64,000 nt of DNA from M3007 sp043764095 (lineage in GTDB: Bacteria > Bacteroidota > Bacteroidia > Chitinophagales > Saprospiraceae): contig JAYUKX010000158.1 in assembly GCA_043764095.1 (NCBI GenBank), positions 1 through 64,000 on the forward strand, read 5' to 3'. The notes under the pieces were generated by a model. That model saw nothing but the letters and a program-made list of their open reading frames with translations. It made no database searches and had not been told where the DNA came from. This document shows, piece after piece, positions 35,036-44,705 of this stretch (its first letter is position 1; every line of letters begins with the position of its first letter). Made by a program: the position numbers and the translations under genes.

Positions 35036-35740
35036 CTAAGCACTTTTTTGAGTATCACTTTTGGCGGCAAGTGGCATTTCGGTGACTAGACCGTTTTTAA
35101 CTTCCACTGCACGATCGGCGTATAATTGTAACCGTGGGTCGTGTGTCACTACCGCTACTGCCTTACCCTTGCGGGCCAACGCCTGTAGTTCGCCCATAAT
35201 AACCGCGAGTGAATCTTTATCGAGCGACGCGGTAGGCTCGTCGCACAAAATAATAGAAGGATCGGTGACCAATGCCCGAGCGATGGCAATACGTTGTTGT
35301 TGGCCGCCCGATAATTGCTTGGGCAGGTTTTTCCTGCGGTCCACCATATCCACCATTTCGAGTGCTTTTTGTACGCGTTTTTTGATTTCGCTGTTTGATA
35401 CGCCCAACATTTTGAGGGGCATACCGATATTATCCTCGGCATTGAGGGGCGATAATAAATTGAATTGTTGGAATACAAATCCAATGTTTTCCAAGCGCAA
35501 CTTGGCCAATTCCTTAGCGTTGAGTTGGTTGACGTATTGGCCTTTGACATACAAATCACCTGTGGTTGGGTAAATAACACAACCCAACAAGGACAATAAA
35601 GTGGTTTTTCCACTCCCCGATGGCCCAATTATCAAGGTGAGTTCACCTTCCTGAAGTTGAAAATCAGTGGGTTGTAAGGCGACAATTTTTTGATCGCCTG
35701 TTTGGTACTCTTTGCTGACCTTCTTTAATTCTGCTAACAT
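35036..35740 (-). CDS. ABC transporter ATP-binding protein, MacB/LolD/DevA type
   Basis: 234 residues. Walker A GPSGSGKTT (about 40-48), Q-loop FVFQQFNLLSPL, signature LSGGQQQR (about 143-150), Walker B IILCDEPTASLD and the H-loop VVTHD are all present. It energises the exporter formed by the next three genes. It is the first gene of the unit; the 500 bp upstream contain a structured repeat and no obvious consensus promoter. Confidence 0.95.
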   Translation of the reverse strand: MLAELKKVSKEYQTGDQKIVALQPTDFQLQEGELTLIIGPSGSGKTTLLSLLGCVIYPTTGDLYVKGQYVNQLNAKELAKLRLENIGFVFQQFNLLSPLNAEDNIGMPLKMLGVSNSEIKKRVQKALEMVDMVDRRKNLPKQLSGGQQQRIAIARALVTDPSIILCDEPTASLDKDSLAVIMGELQALARKGKAVAVVTHDPRLQLYADRAVEVKNGLVTEMPLAAKSDTQKSA

Positions 35741-35940
35741 ATTGGAATGGAAAAAATGTTCTAATGCAACACCGGAACGTGGAGGATGTTTAATATTTAG
35801 TTATAATTTATATAAAAGATTACACAGAATATTGGTTGTAGGAGCGTAGTTGATTAAAAAAACTTACAGCTATACACTTTTTCTTTTGAGAAAAAATCAT
35901 GTACACTTGCAAATCTCAAAATCTGAAAATTTGTGCAATA

Positions 35941-36220
35941 ATGCTTACTTCCTACTTTTTTTCGCCAAAAAAGTAGGCAAAAAAGGCTTCGGCTAACGAA
36001 AAATGCGGTGTCGGTCACCGACGCATGGAGGTGTTGCTTCCTCGCTCCGGCGGCGCCAAAAAAAAACTCGCCGCATATTCGAGCGGGGACTGTGTCCCGG
36101 ACATTTAGTTTGGCTCAAACACTTTTTGGCTTCATCCGCCTCCACTCAAGCAAAACCTACATTTTTCTAAGGCCGGTCTTGCCACACTTGGGGCATTTTA
36201 CTTTATCTCAAATTTCAAAA
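35941..36220. repeat. Non-coding structured region, probable dispersed repeat
   Basis: Starts with a perfect 11-bp hairpin CCTACTTTTTT/AAAAAAGTAGG (35951-35977), followed by GTCGG/CCGAC (about 36009-36031) and GC-rich DNA unlike its surroundings. A 71-codon frame at 36008-36223 gives a peptide of the kind often seen as a spurious hypothetical from Bacteroidota repeats (PKKNSPHIRAG...). I treat the region as a repeat, not a gene. The flanks 35741-35940 and 36221-36254 are AT-rich with nothing recognised. Confidence 0.5.
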
Positions 36221-36254
36221 TAAATTACCAAAAATAAAAGTGTACAGTTATAAA

Positions 36255-37958
36255 CTAAAAGCTACTATCGTCAACACTATCCAAAAACGATGCAATTTCA
36301 TCTATAACCGATGCAACGCAGCCATCTTCAAACGGAGAGCGCAGGTTGGCCAATTTGACCAAGTCCACAAACGACCTACTTCCTCCGGCGCGGCACAGTT
36401 CCACGTAATCTTTCCAAGCATCCTCGTGGTTTTTGCGGTCGCGACTCCAAAACTGGAAAGCGCAAATTTGAGCCAGTGTATAGTCGATATAATAAAAAGG
36501 ATGGTTAAAAATATGGCTTTGCTTTTGCCAAAAACCGCCCAATTCCAAGAAATCGTTACCCGGATAACTGCGGTGCGGCAAATAAACACGTTCCAAATCG
36601 CGCCAAACGGCATTGCGTTCCGCTGGAGTCATGTTGGGATTTTCATAAATAATATGTTGAAATTCATCCACGGCCACACCGTAAGGAATAAACTGTAAAG
36701 AGCCAGCCAAGTGCAGGAAATAATATTTTTCGGTTTGGTCACCAAAAAACAGTTTCATCCAAGGCCATGTAAAAAACTCCATACTCATGGAATGTATTTC
36801 AGCGGCATCGCTGGTAGGCCAGTGGTATTCTTCCATTTGGAAACGCTGGCCACTGCTCCACACCTGAAATGCGTGTCCTGCTTCGTGGGTCAATACGTCA
36901 ATATCGCCGCTAGTTCCGTTGAAATTGGAAAAAATGAAAGGTGCTTTAAAATTGACAAGGTAAGTACAGTAACCACCGGGTGCTTTTCCAGCGCGATTCA
37001 CCAAATCCATCAATTTACTTTCCTGCATAAATTTAAAGAACGTATCGGTATCTGGCGAAAGTTCTTGATACATACGGGCAGCATTGCTAATAATTTGCTC
37101 GGGATTGCCTACAGGTTTGGGGTTGCCGGTTACAAATTTAAAATCTTCGTCGTACCAGTTGAGTTGATCCAATTTGAGTCGTTTCCGCTGGCGGTCATAC
37201 AGTTTTGCGGCTAAAGGCACGATGAGTTCGCGTACTTGCTTACGGAAATTGGCGACCATTTCGGGGTTATAATCGGAGCGGCGCATACGGGCATATCCGA
37301 CCTCTACAAAGTTTTTATACCCCAATTGAAGTGCAATTTGGTGTCTTTTTTTGACCATTTGGTCAAATACATCTTCAATTTCTGCTTGTTTTTGGGCGTA
37401 AAAATCCCATTTTGCCTGTGATGCCTTTTGGCGCACCTCACGATCACTTGATAGTTCGAGCGGATATAACCCCGTTAGATTGTAGGTATTTCCCTCAAAT
37501 TCGATGGTTGCATTTGATTTTATTTTGGTGTAAGCACTACTGAGCGCATTTTCTTCCCCGAGTAATTCCAAAATAGAGGGGTTGAAGGTTTTGATGGACA
37601 GTTCTGCGAGTGTAAACAATTGCTTGCCGGTTTTTTGCTCCAATTCCTGCCTAAACTTTGAATCGAGCATGGCTTTAAACATTTTATTGCTCAATTCCTC
37701 ATAAATAGGTAGGCTTTGGTCAAAATAATCATTTTCGCCGGTATAAAAATCGTCACCTATATTAGAGGTATGTCGAATATGGCAAAGATTGAACATCGTG
37801 GAGAACTCTTCACGAAGTTGGATCAATGTTTGTAACACATTATACTGTTGTTCAACGTTTTCAGCATTGTGGAATGCGTTAAGTTGTCGATCAAAATGCT
37901 GACTAATGACAGAAAGATCGGGTCGTTTGTATTGGAAAGTATCGAATTGTGCGTGCAT
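36255..37958 (-). CDS. M3 family oligoendopeptidase
   Basis: 567 residues, the usual length for PepF-like M3 peptidases. The zinc motif HExxH is in LTHEAGHAFQVW, about two-thirds along, with the third ligand Glu in SMEFFTWPW some 25-30 residues later. The C-terminal YIDYTLAQICAFQFW and the N-terminal helical lid also fit. It degrades short peptides in the cytosol. No signal peptide. It is a single gene; the nearest minus-strand neighbour is 500 bp away. Confidence 0.93.
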   Translation of the reverse strand: MHAQFDTFQYKRPDLSVISQHFDRQLNAFHNAENVEQQYNVLQTLIQLREEFSTMFNLCHIRHTSNIGDDFYTGENDYFDQSLPIYEELSNKMFKAMLDSKFRQELEQKTGKQLFTLAELSIKTFNPSILELLGEENALSSAYTKIKSNATIEFEGNTYNLTGLYPLELSSDREVRQKASQAKWDFYAQKQAEIEDVFDQMVKKRHQIALQLGYKNFVEVGYARMRRSDYNPEMVANFRKQVRELIVPLAAKLYDRQRKRLKLDQLNWYDEDFKFVTGNPKPVGNPEQIISNAARMYQELSPDTDTFFKFMQESKLMDLVNRAGKAPGGYCTYLVNFKAPFIFSNFNGTSGDIDVLTHEAGHAFQVWSSGQRFQMEEYHWPTSDAAEIHSMSMEFFTWPWMKLFFGDQTEKYYFLHLAGSLQFIPYGVAVDEFQHIIYENPNMTPAERNAVWRDLERVYLPHRSYPGNDFLELGGFWQKQSHIFNHPFYYIDYTLAQICAFQFWSRDRKNHEDAWKDYVELCRAGGSRSFVDLVKLANLRSPFEDGCVASVIDEIASFLDSVDDSSF

Positions 37959-38367
37959 TGTGCTAAGTTTCAGCCTAAAAATATCAAAAGAGTCAATTTA
38001 AAGGGACAAAAGTAGGGAATTAAATATTATTTATAGGATTTCTTTCTATTTTGAAACGACGGAAGCGATTTACACACTGAATATTAGATTGCAAAGCCAC
38101 AATATTTTTGTAACTATCCAGCCGCAAAATAATTTGAAAGGGAGGAGATGAGAATATAATGATGAAGTGCATAAATCGTGTGGAGTGGCTAGAATTTGAC
38201 TAAATTTGACATTTGATTTGACCAAAAATAGCGTAATAAAAACTTTACATGTAAATTAATCTGCTTTGATAAACTTTTTTGTGGCACCTCCGTTTGTCTA
38301 ATTGTTTTACAAAAAAACACTTCAAACATTAAACACAATTTTACACATTAAACAAATTTCAAACACT
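37959..38367. other. Divergent intergenic region
   Basis: 409 bp between the M3 peptidase and the fasciclin gene. It is AT-rich with clustered TTTGAC/TTTGAT direct repeats at about 38194-38222 and a 12-bp palindrome TTTACATGTAAA at 38244-38255, both possible protein-binding sites upstream of the fasciclin gene. I see no gene. Confidence 0.4.
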
Positions 38368-39390
38368 ATGAATTTTCAACGTTTTATCGGCATGCTGGCG
38401 CTTGCCACAATGATTTCGCTAACTGCTTGCCAGAAAGAGCAAATCAACGAAACAGTTAACCCAACAGAAACCAACACATCAACAGGTATTGTTACTGATC
38501 GTAACGGTAGCATTGTGGATGTAGCGATTGGCAATCCAAATCTTACAGCACTGGTTGCGGCTGTTGTAAAAACCAACTCTGTCCAGTTTTTTGGCAATCC
38601 AAACTTCAACGCTACCGTATTAGCTCCAACTGATGCTGCTTTTGCGCAATTGCCTGCACCGTTCAACAATGCAGCCAATATTAGCGCGATTACCAATCCT
38701 GCAACGATTAATGCGCTGCGCCAAATCCTTCGCTACCACGCGGTTGCCGGCAAACGCACTGCAGCACAATTTGCGAATGGCAACTATCAAACCTTCCAAA
38801 GCACAGGCATTCCGGGCGCAAACCAAATCACAGTAAGCCGTTCCATCGACAACAATGTGTTTATCAATGGTAACACACAAGTAGTAGCAGTAGATGTAGC
38901 GGCCACGAATGGTGTGGTACACGTAATTAACAAGGTATTACTACCACCATCACAAGACATCGCGCAAATTGCGATCGCGAATGGCGGTTTTACGGCTTTG
39001 GTAGCGGCTTTGAAAAAAACAGGTTTGGCTAGTTCTCTTTCTTTGTTTGGCAACACTACCGTATTTGCACCAACGGATGCGGCATTTGCTCAATTACCAG
39101 CACCTTTAAATAATGCAGCGAATATCAATGCAATTACAGATGCTGCAACGATCAACACTTTGCGTTCTGTGCTTCGTTACCACTTGGTACCGGCACGCGT
39201 ATTTTCTCCAGATCTCCGCGAAGCGTTGCAAGCACCAACAAACCTTACTGGCAAGAAAGTGACGATCAGTCTTACTGGCGGTGCTAAAGTAAAAGGTGAC
39301 GGCAATGCTACTGGGTCGAATATCGTATTGGTTAATCTATTGGCTACCAATGGTGTTATCCATGTGATCGATCAGGTATTACTCCCATAA
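38368..39390 (+). CDS. Lipoprotein with two fasciclin (FAS1) domains
   Basis: From ATG 38368 (MNFQRFIGMLALATMISLTAC, lipobox LTAC with Cys21) 340 residues; a longer frame to 38302 has no signal. Two FAS1 domains in tandem, about 60-195 and 200-340, each with TVFAPTDAAFAQLPAP-type H1 motif and an ending H2 motif (VVHVINKVLLPP, VIHVIDQVLLP). The two halves share near-identical blocks (DAAFAQLPAP, NNAANI, AITD/NAATIN), indicating recent internal duplication. FAS1 proteins mediate surface adhesion. A long hairpin follows the gene. Confidence 0.93.
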   Translation: MNFQRFIGMLALATMISLTACQKEQINETVNPTETNTSTGIVTDRNGSIVDVAIGNPNLTALVAAVVKTNSVQFFGNPNFNATVLAPTDAAFAQLPAPFNNAANISAITNPATINALRQILRYHAVAGKRTAAQFANGNYQTFQSTGIPGANQITVSRSIDNNVFINGNTQVVAVDVAATNGVVHVINKVLLPPSQDIAQIAIANGGFTALVAALKKTGLASSLSLFGNTTVFAPTDAAFAQLPAPLNNAANINAITDAATINTLRSVLRYHLVPARVFSPDLREALQAPTNLTGKKVTISLTGGAKVKGDGNATGSNIVLVNLLATNGVIHVIDQVLLP

Positions 39391-39419
39391 TTTATTGATA
39401 TACAACCTGTTTGTGAGCA

Positions 39420-39476
39420 GCGGTTGGGCAACGGAATACACACGAAGCAGTAGTAACGTGTTCGTTGCCCAACCGC
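39420..39476. other. Long perfect hairpin downstream of the FAS1 gene
   Basis: A 14-bp perfect stem, GCGGTTGGGCAACG/CGTTGCCCAACCGC, encloses 29 bases with a smaller inner stem ACACG/CGTGT. No T run follows immediately, so it is not a standard terminator. It may be an mRNA 3'-end stabiliser or a repeat unit. Confidence 0.55.
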
Positions 39477-39603
39477 ACCCCTACCCCGTATTTATACCTG
39501 TTTTATTATTTTGTTGATCTATTATTATGATATTATGAATTGAGTGCTTGTATATTTACAGCCTAAAAATTAGTTCACTTAATATTTTATACAATTTCAC
39601 AAA

Positions 39604-40062
39604 ATGAGAAATCACTTTAACGTATTCATTTTATGCATGCTGTTTATAGGTATTTATGCCTGTTCAGAATCAAAAACAACTCCTGAAGCCAAAGATGCAG
39701 TGAGTAAGCCCAATGTGGCATCAACGGGGACAGTGCTGCCTAATGAAATTTCGGATACAGTAGCGACAGCAAGAAAGACTGCATGGAGGGTAAAGCGTGC
39801 GCAATTAATTGCCTTATTGAAGGCCAATAATATGGCTGATGATTCTGTTTATATTTTACGTGGATTTGCAGTTCCTACCCAAGATTTTAAAGATGTGGCT
39901 GCTATTGCCACTCCTACGGCTCAAGATGCTACTACTTATACCATGATAGGGCTCTATAATGGCACACAAGATATTATTTTCCAAATAAAGGATTCAACTG
40001 GGAAAGAACGTTATTTTGACTTTACAGCTCCTTGTCCAGAAAATTGCCCACCAAGGGGATAA
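39604..40062 (+). CDS. Small hypothetical lipoprotein
   Basis: 152 residues; lipoprotein signal ending IYAC (Cys20), then a Thr/Pro/Lys linker. The mature part has a mixed helix/beta pattern (RVKRAQLIALLKANNMADDSVYILRG) and ends CPENCPPRG with a Cys pair. No family recognised. It stands 213 bp after the FAS1 gene and 74 bp before a membrane protein on the same strand. Confidence 0.75.
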   Translation: MRNHFNVFILCMLFIGIYACSESKTTPEAKDAVSKPNVASTGTVLPNEISDTVATARKTAWRVKRAQLIALLKANNMADDSVYILRGFAVPTQDFKDVAAIATPTAQDATTYTMIGLYNGTQDIIFQIKDSTGKERYFDFTAPCPENCPPRG

Positions 40063-40136
40063 TAATTAAGCAGTATATTTAGATAATTATTACGACTTTT
40101 GATTTACCTTTATAAAATTAAAATGGATATTTACTC

Positions 40137-40853
40137 ATGTGGTCAATAATGTTTATAAAGTGGTCAAAAGTCGTTCTTTATTTAAACTATTACGCATCTA
40201 ATTTACCGCTCTTCTTTTTTTTAATCCTTTCATGCAGCATAGGAGTTATCCATTATAAAAAACTGAGTTCACCCTTTAAGTTATTAGTTGGGTATTTGTG
40301 TTTTAATTTATCTATTGAGGTTGGATCTGTTTTCGGAGCAATAATATATCATCAAAATTTACCCTTGCTGCACTTATATACTTTGGGCGAATTTGTACTG
40401 TGGACGCTATTTTACGATCGCCTATTTAAGGAGAAAACATTTTTGAACAATTATTTATATTGGATTTTAGGTATTATTGGGACAATAGTAGTATTGAACT
40501 CTGTTTTTGTACAGTCTATATTTTCTTATAATTCGTATGGAAAAACATTAGTTCAGACACTTATTATATGTTATGCACTTCGTTATTCATTTTATTTTAC
40601 TGAAGATGCTATCTATCCCACCCTAGAGTACAGAATGTTACGGGTTATTAATGCTGTTGTTTTGATCAACTATAGCGGTACTTTATTTATTTATATGTCA
40701 AGTATTTTTTGGTTAACAGACAACGGAGCCTTTAGTTTTTTATCACCTTTAAATATTGTTCTTAATACTATTTTTCAATTAATCATACTCATTACCTTAT
40801 GGAAAGTAGTTTTTACACATCGCAAATCGTCGTTTTTGTCATCGTCGGTATAG
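40137..40853 (+). CDS. Seven-helix membrane protein, possible sensor partner of the downstream kinase
   Basis: 238 residues, about seven hydrophobic helices, N-terminus starting in LPLFFFLILSC. No catalytic motif. The last 55 bp overlap the start of the histidine kinase gene (40799), an unusually long overlap that suggests translational coupling, so it may supply or modulate the signal for that kinase (inference). Family not recognised by name. A -7-like TACCTTTA lies about 30 bp upstream. Confidence 0.75.
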   Translation: MWSIMFIKWSKVVLYLNYYASNLPLFFFLILSCSIGVIHYKKLSSPFKLLVGYLCFNLSIEVGSVFGAIIYHQNLPLLHLYTLGEFVLWTLFYDRLFKEKTFLNNYLYWILGIIGTIVVLNSVFVQSIFSYNSYGKTLVQTLIICYALRYSFYFTEDAIYPTLEYRMLRVINAVVLINYSGTLFIYMSSIFWLTDNGAFSFLSPLNIVLNTIFQLIILITLWKVVFTHRKSSFLSSSV

Positions 40854-41587
40854 TTTTTATGCTTTTAATGGCTTTAGTGGTGGTACTTTTGTCCAATAGG
40901 GCAGAAAAACAAATCTTCCGTCAACGGATGGACAATCAAGATTTGCAGTTGAAGCACCAGCAAGAATTATTGGAACGCAACCTATTGGTACAAGAAGAAG
41001 AACGGCAAACCATAGCGGCACAATTGCATGATGATATCGGGTCAAAACTGGGCGTATTGCACCTTACATTTCACCGCTTGCGCAGGATGGAGGCCATGAC
41101 CGAGCAATACAATACCATGTGTGAGGAAATAGATGGATTGATTGACAAGACATTAGATGCATCGAGGCGTATTTCACACGGATTATTACCTCCTACGCTG
41201 GAGGATTTTGGCTTATTGGAGGCCTTGAACGAGTTTTGTGAAGGCGTACGATATACTGGAGTGCTTGACATACAGTTTGAGCACAATATTACCCGCGCTG
41301 ATATACCCGATCCTCTTGTAGAACTGAACCTGTTCCGTATTATTCAAGAACTGACCAATAATTCTTTAAAGTACTCACAAGCCACCAAAATCACGATTCA
41401 ACTGATGAAACATGAAGCAAGAAAAGCCCTGCGCTATCGCGATAATGGCCAAGGTTTTGACCCTGAAAACACCATTTCTAAAGGACTCGGTCTTAAAAAT
41501 TTGGAAAACAGGGTACGCATGATTAACGGCATTAGCCAAATAAATACGGCACCAGGTAAAGGATTTGAAGCATTTATTACATTTTAA
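40799..41587 (+). CDS. Sensor histidine kinase, NarL/HisKA_3 type
   Basis: 262 residues. One N-terminal membrane helix (about 9-31), a short coiled coil, then HisKA_3 dimerisation with the phosphorylated His in AAQLHDDIGSKLG (about 78-90), and an HATPase domain with RIIQELTNNSLKYSQATKI (N box) and DNGQGFDPEN plus GLGLKNLENRV (G boxes). It has almost no extracellular part, so it must sense through the membrane or via its partner at 40137-40853. Its response regulator follows 11 bp downstream. Confidence 0.93.
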   Translation: MESSFYTSQIVVFVIVGIVFMLLMALVVVLLSNRAEKQIFRQRMDNQDLQLKHQQELLERNLLVQEEERQTIAAQLHDDIGSKLGVLHLTFHRLRRMEAMTEQYNTMCEEIDGLIDKTLDASRRISHGLLPPTLEDFGLLEALNEFCEGVRYTGVLDIQFEHNITRADIPDPLVELNLFRIIQELTNNSLKYSQATKITIQLMKHEARKALRYRDNGQGFDPENTISKGLGLKNLENRVRMINGISQINTAPGKGFEAFITF

Positions 41588-41598
41588 AATAGAAAAGC

Positions 41599-42270
41599 AT
41601 GGAAAATAGTACATTGATTCATATTGCCATCGCCGACGACGAAGCACTATTCCGCCGAGGAATGCGGCTTATTATGGAAGATTTTCAGGACTTGAGTGTG
41701 CTTTTTGAAGCAGAAAACGGAGAAGAACTACTAAAAAAAATCAGGGCGTCCGACGAATTGCCGGATGTACTCCTCCTCGATCTTAAAATGCCTGTGATGA
41801 GTGGTATTGAAGCCGCAGAGGTGATCCGGCGCGAATTTCCGTCTATTCAAATTGTCGTCATTTCCTCTCATGTGAGTAAAGCATTTATACTCAATATGAT
41901 AGAAATTGGGGCTTCGGCTTATTTGGGTAAAAATGCAAACCCCGATGAAGTAGTGGAGACCATCCGCATGGTACGCGAAAAAGGGTTTTACTACAATACC
42001 ACGGTTATGGATGTGATCCGCGAAAATATGATGGGTAAAAACCAAATTAAACCCCAACGCGCTTTCCATGTAGAACTCACCAGCCGCGAAAAAGAGGTAC
42101 TACAACTCATTTGTGCAGAGTATAATACTCAAGAGATCGCAGAAAAACTCTATATCAGTAGCCGAACAGTGGAAGGTCATCGCAATAACCTGTTGTCCAA
42201 ATTGGGCTGCCGAAATACGGCTGGTCTTGTAGTATATGCACTACAAAGTGGATTAGTCAAATTGGACTGA
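41599..42270 (+). CDS. LuxR/NarL-family response regulator
   Basis: 223 residues. Receiver domain (about 6-125) with acidic DD at 13-14, the phosphoacceptor Asp61 in LLLDLKMP, and a conserved Lys in YLGKNANP. C-terminal LuxR helix-turn-helix (about 155-220): LTSREKEVLQLICAEYNTQEIA, SSRTVEGHRNNLLSKLG. It is phosphorylated by the kinase at 40799-41587 and binds DNA; targets unknown. Confidence 0.95.
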   Translation: MENSTLIHIAIADDEALFRRGMRLIMEDFQDLSVLFEAENGEELLKKIRASDELPDVLLLDLKMPVMSGIEAAEVIRREFPSIQIVVISSHVSKAFILNMIEIGASAYLGKNANPDEVVETIRMVREKGFYYNTTVMDVIRENMMGKNQIKPQRAFHVELTSREKEVLQLICAEYNTQEIAEKLYISSRTVEGHRNNLLSKLGCRNTAGLVVYALQSGLVKLD

Positions 42271-42278
42271 TCGCTCCC

Positions 42279-44384
42279 CTACCGGATCAAAGTAACATCT
42301 CCCTTGTACGACACCTGTAGATTACTGCTGTTGACCGTCCAAATATAGACATCCATGGGTGCTGGTTGATTATTGAACATACCATCCCAGGCCGCTTCGT
42401 AATTGGTGGTTTCGAATAGTGAATTACCCCATCTGTCAAAAATCCGAAATAAATAATCTGTTGGCGGACAATCCAATAGTGGTTTAAAAACATCGTTGAT
42501 TTGGTCGTTATTGGGCGTAAAGGCGTTGGGCACCTCATCAATCAGGTTTTGTACATTTACTTCAATCGCATTAGTGCGCAAACAACCGCCTTGTATTTGG
42601 CGCGCTGAGAGCGAATATTTTCCTTCTTTTTGATAACATATTTGCGGTGGTGCGTCCTGTGTTTGCACACCTCCAGGAAAATCGAAGGTTGCGGTGGCAC
42701 TATTTTCGATCAATATTTCGGTACATCCGCCGGGGCAAAACAAGGAATCACTCAAGGCAAATACCAGCGGTTCGGATGCCTCTTTTACCAATATATCATT
42801 GTTATAGGGAGGCGGAAGGCAACCATCCATTAATTTTAATTGGAGTTGGATGGGTTGATTACCCACTTGATTAAAACAAATGCGCACCGAATCTGTACCT
42901 ACGAATGGCTCTATGGTAACTTGATCTCCCCCACTCCAAGTAGCAGTAGCCCCATTTGGCATTTTGGGGAGTTTGACGACCACGCAGCCACCTGCACAGG
43001 CTATGGAATCGTTTAATTTATAGGATAATGGCGCGCAAACTGGATACTCTGTTAGATTAATATTAGCAACGGTTGCAGGTCTGGTCACATTTTTGATGGT
43101 ATCATTGGTGCTTGAGAATGGTTGATCTACAATAGATATTGGGAATGGATTAACTGTTATCTCTAAAAGTTCATTGCAACACCCTTCTAACAAGCCATTT
43201 TTATCCATTTTTGTAATAACACCATCGCTATTATTATCATTGCCATCCCACAACTCGCTAGCCTCGATGTAGCCACCATCTTGAGCGGATACAATTGTTG
43301 CTAAAAAAGAAAAGAGCAGAGCGCCTTTGTAATGGCTATAAGCCCACTTTACAGTTCCATCGTTTTTTAATGCCACAACTGCCCCATAAATATCCATCAG
43401 TACAAATCCATCAGAAGTTTGTACACCTTTGGAGAAAGCGATATTAGTATTAAAATTGCTAACGTCGTATTCGTTGCTCCATTCTATTTCGCCATCGCTA
43501 TTCATAAGTACTAATACACCAATAAATCCTAAATTCATATTATTTGTTACCTTATACCCATAACCAATCAACAATAACTTCCCCCCCCCAATATCCAGTA
43601 TATCATTGAACGAAATATTATTAAAAACTGGTGCACTATAAGCCTTTAGCCATTCGGGTTGTGTCGCATTATTGGGTATTTTTACGAGCCTGAATGTATT
43701 AGAACCAAAGCTGGCTATACTATAACAGTTATCATCCTTATCCAGCATACTTTGTGCAAAATCTAAAGAGGTAGTGGATGGTTCAAAATACCTATTATGG
43801 GTTGGCCCGTCAAGCCTTTGTCCATTGGCATCGGTGTGGATACAATAATTATACTTTTGTACTTGACCACCTGTTGCTTTTATTTTCATTCCAGTCAGGG
43901 TAAATCCGTCATTAGTATTATTTTTAATAATTAATCCAGGTGCGTCATTTTCGGAATTACTGTCTAAGTAAGACGACCAAATAATGCTACCATCGTCTTT
44001 ATTTATTTTTGCAAAACCACTACCAAAATTCTGTCCTCCAAACACTACTTTGGGAAGCGCAACACCAACTATTAAGTTACCATCTGGTGCTTCCCATATT
44101 TCATTAAATTCGATACCCCCATTGGCAACATACTGTTTTGACCATAATAATTCGCCGTTCGAGTTTAGAGCGGCTACAAATGTTGTACGTTTATAGGTAA
44201 TATTGTGCCATTGATAGCCACATACATAAATATTGGTATTTTTGCCCTCTACCACACCAGTACAAGATATACTTAAAATGGGATTATTTTGCGTTAAACG
44301 TATTTTAAGAGTAGGTTGAGCGCTAGAGGGGGCAATACATAAACCTAAAAATAAAATTACAAATAATAAATAGATTTGCTTCAT
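42279..44384 (-). CDS. Large T9SS-exported protein with gliding-motility-type C-terminal domain
   Basis: From ATG 44382-44384 (MKQIYLLFVILFLGLCIAPSSAQ) 701 residues; the frame is open 32 codons further without a signal. The N-terminal ~400 residues are propeller-like with repeated W/S blades (GSGFAKINKDDGSIIWSS, LMNSDGEIEWSNEYD, LKNDGTVKWAYSHY). Two Ig/PKD-like domains with Cys (CAGGCVVVKLP, CPGGCTEILIE) follow. The last ~85 residues, VPNAFTPNNDQINDVFKP to YKGDVTLIR, form a CHU_C/type B sorting domain. It is a surface or released protein of unknown ligand. Convergent with the response regulator gene (9 bp apart). Confidence 0.9.
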   Translation of the reverse strand: MKQIYLLFVILFLGLCIAPSSAQPTLKIRLTQNNPILSISCTGVVEGKNTNIYVCGYQWHNITYKRTTFVAALNSNGELLWSKQYVANGGIEFNEIWEAPDGNLIVGVALPKVVFGGQNFGSGFAKINKDDGSIIWSSYLDSNSENDAPGLIIKNNTNDGFTLTGMKIKATGGQVQKYNYCIHTDANGQRLDGPTHNRYFEPSTTSLDFAQSMLDKDDNCYSIASFGSNTFRLVKIPNNATQPEWLKAYSAPVFNNISFNDILDIGGGKLLLIGYGYKVTNNMNLGFIGVLVLMNSDGEIEWSNEYDVSNFNTNIAFSKGVQTSDGFVLMDIYGAVVALKNDGTVKWAYSHYKGALLFSFLATIVSAQDGGYIEASELWDGNDNNSDGVITKMDKNGLLEGCCNELLEITVNPFPISIVDQPFSSTNDTIKNVTRPATVANINLTEYPVCAPLSYKLNDSIACAGGCVVVKLPKMPNGATATWSGGDQVTIEPFVGTDSVRICFNQVGNQPIQLQLKLMDGCLPPPYNNDILVKEASEPLVFALSDSLFCPGGCTEILIENSATATFDFPGGVQTQDAPPQICYQKEGKYSLSARQIQGGCLRTNAIEVNVQNLIDEVPNAFTPNNDQINDVFKPLLDCPPTDYLFRIFDRWGNSLFETTNYEAAWDGMFNNQPAPMDVYIWTVNSSNLQVSYKGDVTLIR

Positions 44385-44597
44385 TTTCAATAAATTTAAA
44401 CTTGAAAATGCAAATATATTGCACCAATATGGTATAATCATTAGCAATGATTGAATGCTACTCCATAATGTGCGAATCACCCATTTTTAAGGACAAATAC
44501 AGCATTCGACGATTACCTTAGGCGACCAAACAACTCATTTTTGAAACGACACTAAATGAAAAACACACCTAATATTGACAAATACTACCCTACCCCA

Positions 44598-44640
44598 TGA
44601 CTTTTATCATTACACACTACAGCACTGCGCCACACCTTTG
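44598..44640 (+). promoter_or_regulatory. Crp/Fnr-type operator and promoter of the UspA gene
   Basis: The palindrome TGAC-TTTT-ATCA (44598-44609) matches the half site TGA/TCA recognised by Crp/Fnr proteins. The -7-like element CACCTTTG (one mismatch) ends at 44640, 36.5 bp from the palindrome centre, placing the box near -43 as in class II activation. The rest of 44385-44705 is AT-rich and shows nothing else. Confidence 0.7.
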
Positions 44641-44705
44641 TATCGTAAAGAAGTGACAGTAAGTATTTGGACACAATTAATTATTATTTATAAAAGAAAC
44701 GAACC

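Noticed and set aside
36008..36223. 71-codon open frame
   Set aside because: Lies in a structured GC-rich island, no promoter or family; more likely a repeat.
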